Positions 13,432-19,688 of a stretch of 19,688 bases of DNA are shown here, one piece after another. Below the pieces are notes generated by a model. That model ran no database searches, was not told the DNA's origin, and worked only from the letters and a program-made list of their open reading frames with translations. The stretch is from assembly GCA_017613485.1 (NCBI GenBank), contig JAGADS010000183.1, positions 1-19,688 on the forward strand, written 5' to 3'. The stretch is from Treponema sp. Its GTDB lineage: Bacteria > Spirochaetota > Spirochaetia > Treponematales > Treponemataceae. Every line of letters begins with the position of its first letter. Position 1 is the stretch's first letter. Position numbers and translations under genes: made by a program.

Positions 13432-13447
13432 TACTATTTAAATAGTA
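13432..13447. promoter_or_regulatory. 16-bp perfect palindrome upstream of the Rpn-family gene
   Basis: TACTATTTAAATAGTA is self-complementary over 16 bp and lies about 45 bp before the Rpn ATG, in a 205-bp gap. Flanking TCTCC and GGGGA segments add partial symmetry. It may be an operator or a hairpin in the leader. The rest of the gap (13288-13431) is AT-rich with T-runs, and I see no gene in it. Confidence 0.4.
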
Positions 13448-13492
13448 AGGGGAATTATTTCTCCCACTATTAACAAAAAAGCGGAGGATATT

Positions 13493-14383
13493 ATGAATTT
13501 AACACAAACTACTCAGAGAGAGTACAAGGACAGGCTATTCAAGGCAATTTTCGGACGTAACACTGATGAAAGCAAGCGGTGGCGACTGGACCTGTACAAT
13601 GCCCTGAACAACACGAGCTACACTGATCCCAATGCTCTGGAACTCAATACAATTGAGAATGTGATTTACATTACCATGCACAATGATGTTTCATTCCTGG
13701 TTGATTCGCAGATGAACCTTTATGAGCAGCAGAGCACATTTAATCCAAACATGCCATTACGAGGTCTTATGTATTTTTCTCAGCTTTATCAGATTCACCT
13801 TACAAGGCTGAACAAGAGCCTTCTTAGTTCCAATCTTGTAAAGATACCTACACCTAAGTTCATAGTTTTCTATAACGGTGCGGAAAATGGCGAAAACAGA
13901 TTCAGGATGAGGCTTTCTGATGCCTTCATTCGTGAGGATAAATCCGGTGACTTTGAATGGACAGCAGATGTCATAAACATCAACCCCAATCACAACAAAC
14001 CCCTTCAAAAAAAATGCAATGCGTTGTATGATTATATAAGGTACGTCTACAGGGTAGAAGAAAACAGGAAGTCCGGCATGGGAAAGAAGGAAGCAGTTGA
14101 GGAAGCTGTGGACTGGGCGATAAAGGAAAACCTTCTTGAAGGATTTTTCAAGGAGCAGAAAGCGGAGGTAATCGGCATGAGCTTGACGGAGTTTGACGAA
14201 GAGGAATTCAAAAGAGTGTGCTATGAGGATGGCATTGTTGACGGTGAAAGACGAAAGGCCCTGGAAGCCGCGGAGAATCTTCTGAGGTTAAATACCCTCT
14301 CCAATGAGCAGATATCACAGGCTATTGGTCTTCCGCTTGAGAAAGTGCAAGAAATCGCAGAAAAGATAACAGTAAGTTTGTAA
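13493..14383 (+). CDS. Rpn family/PD-(D/E)XK nuclease putative transposase
   Basis: The 296-residue protein begins with the family's YKDRLFKAIFGR segment (11-22). The PD-(D/E)XK-like core follows, with D65 in HNDVSFLVD and D71-S-Q73 plus E78-Q-Q, then RGLMYFSQLYQ. The IVFYNGAENGENR segment (about 122-135) matches the strand usually written as hxFYNG. The C-terminus has the usual short helical unit LSNEQISQAIGLPLEKVQEI, similar to small repeat-like DNA-binding tails in this family. Rpn proteins are RecA-independent recombination-promoting nucleases, but many genomic copies are uncharacterised. GGAGG precedes the ATG by about 7 nt. The gene looks complete, unlike the remnant at 7605-7733. It is convergent with the kinase gene, 40 bp away. 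Confidence 0.85.
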   Translation: MNLTQTTQREYKDRLFKAIFGRNTDESKRWRLDLYNALNNTSYTDPNALELNTIENVIYITMHNDVSFLVDSQMNLYEQQSTFNPNMPLRGLMYFSQLYQIHLTRLNKSLLSSNLVKIPTPKFIVFYNGAENGENRFRMRLSDAFIREDKSGDFEWTADVININPNHNKPLQKKCNALYDYIRYVYRVEENRKSGMGKKEAVEEAVDWAIKENLLEGFFKEQKAEVIGMSLTEFDEEEFKRVCYEDGIVDGERRKALEAAENLLRLNTLSNEQISQAIGLPLEKVQEIAEKITVSL

Positions 14384-14423
14384 GACAAATTGTTGCTTGA
14401 TGATCGCTGGCGTTTGCTAATGC

Positions 14424-15329
14424 CTACCTCACATACTTTTCCACGATGCTTTGGACGGAGCCTAGATAACCGGGGCCGAAGAGGTTCAGGTGGTTTAGAA
14501 GCTGATACAGGTTGTAGAGGTTCCGGCGTGTGGGATAGCCTGGCTGGAGGGGACGGACTTCGTTGTAGGAGGCATAGAATGAATGGGGGAAGCCTCCAAA
14601 CAATTCTGTCATTGCAAGGTCGACTTCTGCGTGTCCTATGTAACATGCGGGGTCGATCAGCATTGCTTTTCCATCGGGGCCGCACATCACGTTTCCGTTC
14701 CATAGATCTCCGTGAACAAGGCTTGGCTTTTCTGGCTCAACAAGGAATTCGTCAAGATGGTCCATCAGTCTTGTGTTAAGAGTTCTGTCCCTAGAAGAAA
14801 AATATGAGTCTGCTGCCTTGAATTGAGGGGCAAGCCTGTAATCCCTGAAAAAAGAAATCCAGCTGTCACATCTTGTGTTTATCTGAGGACGTGCTCCGAC
14901 AAAATTGTCCTGAAAGAATCCAAAGCCTGAGTCTTCTGTTGGGGCATCAGGCATGGCGGCAAGATTATGACCCAGTTCCTCCCAGTAATTGCTGCGGCGT
15001 CCTGCACTCTCGATGAACTCCAATAGCAGAAAGCTGAATCCACCGTTATCACTGTCGTCAGTTCCTGTGCATAAAATCTCCGGGGTTCCTATTGTGCCTG
15101 TTCCTGCAATTGCACTGAGTCCTGCTGCCTCGGCTGTAAAAAAGGCGGCGTTCTCCCTGTCGTTTGCCTTCATGAAAATGCGTTTGCCGTTACTGAGTGT
15201 AAGCGCGTATGCTCTGTTTATGTCACCCCCGGAAACCCTTTGTTTTCCTGTGACTGTAATAGAGTCTCCGAACAATGATGCCAGTGCGTTTTCAAGAGAA
15301 TCAAAATGTGGTGGAAGCGTTATGTTCAT
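14424..15329 (-). CDS. Fructosamine kinase family protein (ketosamine-3-kinase-like)
   Basis: The 301-residue protein has the protein-kinase-like fold of fructosamine-3-kinases, which phosphorylate sugar groups attached to amines so that they detach from glycated proteins or amino acids. The ATP lysine is probably K54 in RIFMKAND, and LLLEFIE (101-107) forms the hinge. The catalytic loop is H206-G-D208-L-W-N211-G-N213, with metal-binding D226 in MLIDPACYIGHAEVD. Length and motif order match bacterial family members (about 290 residues). A purine-rich GGAAGA lies directly before the ATG. It is divergent from the S41 protease gene with 80 bp between starts and is more GC-rich than most neighbours. 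It is probably cytoplasmic; the precise substrate is unknown. Confidence 0.9.
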   Translation of the reverse strand: MNITLPPHFDSLENALASLFGDSITVTGKQRVSGGDINRAYALTLSNGKRIFMKANDRENAAFFTAEAAGLSAIAGTGTIGTPEILCTGTDDSDNGGFSFLLLEFIESAGRRSNYWEELGHNLAAMPDAPTEDSGFGFFQDNFVGARPQINTRCDSWISFFRDYRLAPQFKAADSYFSSRDRTLNTRLMDHLDEFLVEPEKPSLVHGDLWNGNVMCGPDGKAMLIDPACYIGHAEVDLAMTELFGGFPHSFYASYNEVRPLQPGYPTRRNLYNLYQLLNHLNLFGPGYLGSVQSIVEKYVR

Positions 15330-15374
15330 TCTTCCATGATAAAGAGAAATCCCTGTGATGTCGAGTGCTTTCCG

Positions 15375-15403
15375 TTGTTGAATAAAAAAAATAGTGCTAT
15401 ACT
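15375..15403 (+). promoter_or_regulatory. Promoter of the S41 protease gene, probable leaderless start
   Basis: TTGTTG (15375-15380) and extended -10 TGC-TATACT (15395-15403) are spaced exactly 17 bp. The hexamer ends 6 nt before the ATG at 15410, so transcription should start at the A of the ATG. No ribosome binding site is present. Confidence 0.7.
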
Positions 15404-15409
15404 GTTACT

Positions 15410-17200
15410 ATGCTTTTAATAAACCGTATTTTCTCAAACAATATCTCGGTATGGATTTTTTCTCTGTTGATGATTGTCCTTGCCATCGTTCTGCATAAAA
15501 ATAATAAGAAAAAGTTCCTGTATCTTCTTCCGATTGTTGTGGGTGTGATTCATTTTATCTTCTTCAGCTTCAAAGGGAATTTTTATCACACAAAGTACTA
15601 CTACGGAGTCTTTTACATCGCGTTGATCGTGATGGTGCTTCCGCTCTTTATCGGGCGTTTTCCTCGTATTAAGAAAATCGTTCTTCCCATTGTTACCACC
15701 TTCTGTATTCTTGCGGGTGTTCATACTGTCGTGCAGCCTATGGTCTTTAACAGCGCAATGCGTAACCACACAAGGCAGGGGTATGTCAAATCCTTTATCT
15801 CCGCAACAAAGGACATGGAGAAATATTATTCGCTCAAGGACTGGAAGAAAATTGACATGCAGGCGCTCAGGGAGAAATTCCTTCCTGTGATGGAAATGGC
15901 GGAGGAGACTCATGATGCGGGATTGTTTGTCGCCGCCACTGTTGCATTTGGGTATAATTTTCATGACGGACATGTTATCGTATCCGTTCCTGTTTATGAT
16001 CCCTGGATTAGATGTCTGGAGCTTCTTTCGGGAAATGATTATGGATTGAGCATGATCAGGCTTGATGACGGAAAAACTGTTGCCGTGAATGTGGAGGAGG
16101 ACAGTCCCGCGTGGAAAAATGGAATAAGGGATAAGACTGTGATCACCTCATGGAACGGACAGCCCATCGATGAAGCGATTGAGGAAACAGAATTCATTTA
16201 TGTTTCTTTTACCATACCTGTTAAGGCCTCGGAGGATATGTTCAAGCCTATAATGCTTGCGACAAAGGGCATGAGGAAAAACGGAGAAAAGGGAATTATC
16301 GGTGACCTGATTCAGAATGCCTCGATTACCGATGACTCACAGAGACCGCATGCTCTTGTGGGATATATTGACGAGAACGGAGATGAAAAGGAGCTTGAGC
16401 TTGAGGCCCTTGGTTGTGGACTTGACCGCTTTGAGATGACATATCTTTTCCTGGACCTGGTGGAATACATACAGTTTCCTGACATAAAGAATCTTGAGAC
16501 GGTGATGTTAAACGATGACACCGCATACATGGCACGCTGGTCTGAGACGTCCAGTACTTTCTACGATGTGCTTTCTTATTTTACAAACCGCAATTCAAAG
16601 GTAAGGAACATGCTTATCGACGAGTTGACGCAGATGAAAAATCAGGGAATGAAAAAACTGATTATCGATGCAAGGTCTAACACTGGCGGATTCTGGGCAA
16701 TAGGAATTGAGACGGCATCCCTTTTTACTAACGAGCCGTTTGATATTGCGAAACGCGGATCAAATGTCTTTGGAAAAAAGAAAATCATAAGCACGGTGAC
16801 AGTTCCTGCAGACGGCCGGTTCAGCGATATTGAGGTTCTTATGCTTGTCAATCATTATTGTGTGAGCTCAGGAGACCTGCTTGTAAAGATGCTCAAGAAA
16901 TGCCCGAATGTAACTGTAATGGGTCTTACACCAAGCAACTGCTCATGTCAGGAAGTAGGCGGCATCTCTTTTCTGTCTGATTCAATCTGCAATATCAGGT
17001 ATCCTGTGAACTGGCTTTATGAGGTTGATGAGGAGACACGTTGCATTGACACGGACGAGACACGGGAATGTACGCTTCCTCTTGATGTTAAGGTTCCGCT
17101 GACTTATGATCTTGCTCAGTCCATGTATGATGACAGAAAGACTCGTGATGTTCTTTTGGATTACGCTTTTGATTATTTGAATACAAAGAAAGATGAATAA
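15410..17200 (+). CDS. Membrane-anchored S41-family (C-terminal processing) serine protease
   Basis: The 596-residue protein has four hydrophobic segments at about 13-29, 37-54, 65-82 and 89-108, then a large soluble part. That part contains an S41-type N-terminal helical piece with D186-G-H-V, a PDZ domain (about 210-255, SMIRLDDG to WNGQPI), and the peptidase S41 core. The core shows the strand LIIDARSNTGG (417-427) and the nucleophile region NHYCVSSGD with S486 or S487. S41 proteases cut unfolded or signal-bearing proteins, often with PDZ recognition. Having four membrane helices before the PDZ rather than a single signal anchor is unusual for CtpA-type enzymes. Its end is convergent with the EAL protein gene, only 12 bp away. 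Confidence 0.85.
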   Translation: MLLINRIFSNNISVWIFSLLMIVLAIVLHKNNKKKFLYLLPIVVGVIHFIFFSFKGNFYHTKYYYGVFYIALIVMVLPLFIGRFPRIKKIVLPIVTTFCILAGVHTVVQPMVFNSAMRNHTRQGYVKSFISATKDMEKYYSLKDWKKIDMQALREKFLPVMEMAEETHDAGLFVAATVAFGYNFHDGHVIVSVPVYDPWIRCLELLSGNDYGLSMIRLDDGKTVAVNVEEDSPAWKNGIRDKTVITSWNGQPIDEAIEETEFIYVSFTIPVKASEDMFKPIMLATKGMRKNGEKGIIGDLIQNASITDDSQRPHALVGYIDENGDEKELELEALGCGLDRFEMTYLFLDLVEYIQFPDIKNLETVMLNDDTAYMARWSETSSTFYDVLSYFTNRNSKVRNMLIDELTQMKNQGMKKLIIDARSNTGGFWAIGIETASLFTNEPFDIAKRGSNVFGKKKIISTVTVPADGRFSDIEVLMLVNHYCVSSGDLLVKMLKKCPNVTVMGLTPSNCSCQEVGGISFLSDSICNIRYPVNWLYEVDEETRCIDTDETRECTLPLDVKVPLTYDLAQSMYDDRKTRDVLLDYAFDYLNTKKDE

Positions 17201-17212
17201 CAGTCAGTTCAT

Positions 17213-19009
17213 CTAAACCAGGAATTTTTCCTCGAACTCCTTGATGGGTTTTGGCTTTCCGTAATAATAGCCCTGGATTTTGCTGCAGCCCAATTCAAGA
17301 AGTTTATCCACCTGTTCCTTGCGCTCGGCACCTTCTGCAAGACATTCAAATCCAAGCTCTTTTGCAAGACTTATGATGTGGCGGGCAACGGCTATGTCCT
17401 CTTTTTTCTCTCCTTCAACTGCAATCTTGTCCACAAAGCTTTTGTCTATTTTCAGGGTGTCCAACGGTATCTGTGTCAAAAGTGAGAATGAAGAATATCC
17501 TGTTCCAAAGTCATCCATGGAAATTTTAAAGCCTTTGGATTTCAGGTCTTCAAGAACCTTTATCATCTGCTCCGTGTTGTCGTAGGCGGCACTCTCTGTA
17601 AGCTCAAAGTCAATCAGCTCATGCGGAATGCCGTATTTGTCTATTGATGCCGTAAGATTTCCTGTGAGTGTCTGGTCATTAAGTCTGCTTCGTGAAAGGT
17701 TTACTGAGATGGGGATAAGTTTCTTTCCCTCTCTTTTCCATTCAGCAAGCGTCTTGCATACTTTGCTCAGAACTATGTCATCGATTTTTCCGATTGAGCC
17801 GTCACGTTCAAAAAATGGAACGAATTTTCCAGGCGGTAAAAAATCACGATTCCTGTAATTCCACCGGATAAGGGCCTCAGCACCGCAGACTTCATTTTTG
17901 ACGACGTTGAACTTGGGCTGAAGATATACAAGGAATTCATCATTCTGAATTGCCGTCTCAAGATATGCCTTGATGAAATTTCCCCAAGAAAGGTCATCGT
18001 GCATTTTGTCGGTGTAGATTGTTATGTCTGTCTGATTTGGAGTCCTTCCCATTGCCTGTGCCATCTTTGCCGCATCTGCAACACGGTTTCCCAGCAGCAT
18101 GGATTTTTGCATAGGAACGACACCGCATCTGTAATAGATTTTATAATTGGGGTCTTCCTCCAGCACGGAAAGCTTCTGATAAAAGTCCTTGAGTTTCTCT
18201 ATCGTTTTTTCCAGGGGCATGTCTTTTATCATCATTGCAAAATTGTCGTTGTGGCATCTGGCACTTGCATAGATGAAGTCCGCTTCCTTCATGGCATTTA
18301 CTACGTTGCACAAAACCTTGTTTGCGACGATGTGGCCGTAGACTTCGTTTATCACCCTGAATTCCTTTATGTCAAAGTGAACGAAGGTATAGTCATGGAT
18401 TCCGTGATTCATGGGCATCTCAAGATATGCTACAAGATGATTCCAGTTGTAGTGCCCGGTGATCTTGTCGAAAAATGCAAGCTCATAGAGGCTGGTTTTA
18501 TCAAGGTGCTCTGGATCCTGGTTGATTACATACTTTGCCCTGTCCTGATAAATTTTTCCCTCGTAAAGAATGCGGTTCTTCTTGTAATCCGCAAACACGC
18601 TGATGATTTCCGGGTTTTCCTCTATCAAAAGGTCTGAGTATAGTCTGTGCGCGTCATCGTCCTCGGCGATTTTCCTGAAAAGGCTGTTGATTTTTTCTGT
18701 GCTGATCTCAACCTCGTTGTCGATTTCAACTGAATAAAAAAAGGATTCGTTAAGAACAATCTGCTTTAGTTCAGTGGGGTAGATTGCCTCAGGATCATTC
18801 ATGCGGTATTCAATTCCTATCACAGGCTGATTTAATGCTTTTAAATAGAAAACACCAGGATTGTCATAAGTGCCGAATGCGTTGGAGTATTTTTTTAATT
18901 CATCAGGCAGTACGCCCATGTAAAAATCATTCAGCTTAGCGTCATCCGCTTCCAGATAAAAGAGAATTCTCTTGGGTTTGTATAACTGATTCAGCTTGTT
19001 TATGAACAT
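17213..19009 (-). CDS. Degenerate GGDEF plus EAL domain protein (probable c-di-GMP phosphodiesterase)
   Basis: The 598-residue protein has a long N-terminal region of unknown fold (about 1-170), a GGDEF-like domain (about 175-335) and an EAL domain (about 345-598). The GGDEF signature is replaced by H-N-D-N-F (253-257), so diguanylate cyclase activity is unlikely. The EAL domain keeps its catalytic set: E378 in GAEALIRW, N437 in SVNLS, E469 in FELTES, D499-D500 in MDDFGTGYSS, K520 in LKIDKS, and the terminal AEGAE. It should degrade cyclic di-GMP, perhaps under control of the N-terminal domain. In-frame ATGs exist upstream to 19048, but they precede or overlap the -10 box; ATG 19009 follows AGGAG by 9 nt and is chosen. 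It is probably cytoplasmic, with no membrane segment. Confidence 0.9.
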   Translation of the reverse strand: MFINKLNQLYKPKRILFYLEADDAKLNDFYMGVLPDELKKYSNAFGTYDNPGVFYLKALNQPVIGIEYRMNDPEAIYPTELKQIVLNESFFYSVEIDNEVEISTEKINSLFRKIAEDDDAHRLYSDLLIEENPEIISVFADYKKNRILYEGKIYQDRAKYVINQDPEHLDKTSLYELAFFDKITGHYNWNHLVAYLEMPMNHGIHDYTFVHFDIKEFRVINEVYGHIVANKVLCNVVNAMKEADFIYASARCHNDNFAMMIKDMPLEKTIEKLKDFYQKLSVLEEDPNYKIYYRCGVVPMQKSMLLGNRVADAAKMAQAMGRTPNQTDITIYTDKMHDDLSWGNFIKAYLETAIQNDEFLVYLQPKFNVVKNEVCGAEALIRWNYRNRDFLPPGKFVPFFERDGSIGKIDDIVLSKVCKTLAEWKREGKKLIPISVNLSRSRLNDQTLTGNLTASIDKYGIPHELIDFELTESAAYDNTEQMIKVLEDLKSKGFKISMDDFGTGYSSFSLLTQIPLDTLKIDKSFVDKIAVEGEKKEDIAVARHIISLAKELGFECLAEGAERKEQVDKLLELGCSKIQGYYYGKPKPIKEFEEKFLV

Positions 19010-19033
19010 ACATACATACTCCTGATTTATTTC

Positions 19034-19068
19034 TATTATAGCATACATACTTCAAATATGCTATAATA
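19034..19068. promoter_or_regulatory. Symmetrical divergent promoter pair (12-bp inverted repeat)
   Basis: TATTATAGCATA (19034-19045) and TATGCTATAATA (19057-19068) are perfect reverse complements separated by 11 bp. Each contains an extended -10 (TGC-TATAAT): the left arm drives the EAL gene on the minus strand (start near 19028, 19-nt leader with ribosome binding site) and the right arm drives the nucleotidyltransferase gene (start near 19074). Neither has a good -35, and two polymerases could hardly bind both at once. Confidence 0.7.
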
Positions 19069-19113
19069 AAATCAAGACAGAAGCAAAAGACATAATGAGA
19101 CAGAAGGTATAAA

Positions 19114-19688
19114 ATGGAACAGCTAGAATATTTAGAAGAAAGAAATAAAAAAATAATTGATGCGGTGATTAAAAAAGCCGAAAGTTTATGTCCTGGCTCC
19201 TTGGCTTTGATAGGCATCTATGGATCTTTTCTGACAGGAGATATTCATCCTAAGTCTGATTTGGATTTACTGATTCTGATTAATGATGACCGAGGCTACA
19301 AGCTTAGCTCTACCTTTATTCAGGAAGATGAGCAGGTTGGACATGACATTTATTGCACCACCTGGGAAAGCTTAAGGGGTGAGGCACAATACGGACATCC
19401 AAATATTTCTAAACTGATGGATTCAAAAATCGTATATTGCACAGATGATAAATATCTTAAAGAATTGGAACAACTGCGAACTCAGGTAAAAGAAAAACTA
19501 GCTGCTGAATTCTCGGAAGAAGATTTTGATAAAGCGTTTGAGTCCATGGAAGAAGCAGAAAAATGCATGAAGATGGTGTTGAAAGAAAACGTCATATCCA
19601 AGGTGTGGGAAAAAACCGGCGGTGTGCTCTACTTTTTGGGAAATGCAATTACCTTGTTGAATAAGCAGTATATCCGAATGGGCGTTAA
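19114..19688 (+). CDS. Nucleotidyltransferase-domain protein, cut by the window end
   Basis: The open frame runs 191 codons from ATG 19114 to the window edge without a stop. Residues 36-55 read YGSFLTGDIHPKSDLDLLIL, the DNA polymerase beta-type nucleotidyltransferase signature G-S-x(9)-D49-x-D51, and a third acidic residue D78 in VGHDIYCTTW completes the metal site. Proteins of this kind include antibiotic (lincosamide or aminoglycoside) nucleotidyltransferases and MNT-type antitoxins. After 110 the sequence becomes helical (KEKLAAEFSEEDFDKAFES), as in proteins with a C-terminal helical bundle. GAAGG lies 6 nt before the ATG. Substrate is not predictable and the C-terminus lies outside the window. 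Confidence 0.82.
   Translation, partial: MEQLEYLEERNKKIIDAVIKKAESLCPGSLALIGIYGSFLTGDIHPKSDLDLLILINDDRGYKLSSTFIQEDEQVGHDIYCTTWESLRGEAQYGHPNISKLMDSKIVYCTDDKYLKELEQLRTQVKEKLAAEFSEEDFDKAFESMEEAEKCMKMVLKENVISKVWEKTGGVLYFLGNAITLLNKQYIRMGV

Noticed and set aside
14390..14779. 129-residue open frame opposite the fructosamine kinase gene
   Set aside because: It is rich in Arg, Gly and Ser with no recognisable motif, as expected for an antisense shadow of a GC-richer gene.
17999..18637. 212-residue open frame opposite the GGDEF/EAL gene
   Set aside because: It lies wholly inside a well-supported coding region on the other strand, has unusual His, Cys and Val content, and has no ribosome binding site.

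Overview
The window is about 19.7 kb of AT-rich bacterial chromosome. It probably comes from a Treponema-like spirochaete of a gut or rumen type; this is inferred from gene content and not proven. Supporting signs are two lipoproteins with loose lipoboxes, a class 2 ArgC, an Rpn/PD-(D/E)XK putative transposase plus a decayed relative, several toxin-antitoxin modules, and a cytoplasmic GH43 glycosidase. No rRNA, tRNA or CRISPR array was seen.

Layout. 1-53: start of an unidentified minus-strand gene. 149-2018: a proC-like reductase and argC, divergent around a palindrome. 2043-3323: two lipoprotein genes, the second a metallo-beta-lactamase-fold hydrolase. 3342-4106 (minus): a nucleoside phosphorylase. 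4216-6468: an alpha/beta hydrolase followed by two paralogous membrane proteins carrying three and one copies of a repeat of about 42 residues. 6474-7733: accessory patch with a small unidentified ORF, a DUF2281-type antitoxin with a truncated PIN toxin, a macro-domain protein and an Rpn remnant. 7787-9613: a GH43 glycosidase with a nucleoside-hydrolase-like protein as a tight pair. 9657-10501: a possible small ORF with an internal duplication, then a MazEF-type module. 10541-13287: an XRE regulator divergent from an EcoRI-family adenine methyltransferase gene with a one-base frameshift, a 165-bp imperfect palindrome, then an intact DUF262-HNH nuclease. 13493-14383: an intact Rpn-family protein. 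14424-15329 (minus): a fructosamine-kinase-family protein. 15410-17200: a membrane-anchored S41 protease. 17213-19009 (minus): a protein with degenerate GGDEF and intact EAL domains. 19114 to the end: a nucleotidyltransferase cut by the window edge.

How the parts relate. The best candidate for an undescribed system is the regulator, methyltransferase, palindrome and DUF262-HNH block at 10541-13287, which looks like a modification-linked defence locus whose methyltransferase is broken while its nuclease reads through intact. The repeat-bearing membrane protein pair at 5083-6468 is the best candidate for an uncharacterised protein family. Promoters follow a clear local style: an extended -10 (TGNTATAAT-like) recurs, and several genes without a ribosome binding site have the -10 hexamer ending 6-7 nt before ATG, as expected for leaderless mRNAs. 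The two toxin-antitoxin modules have almost the same promoter and leader geometry.
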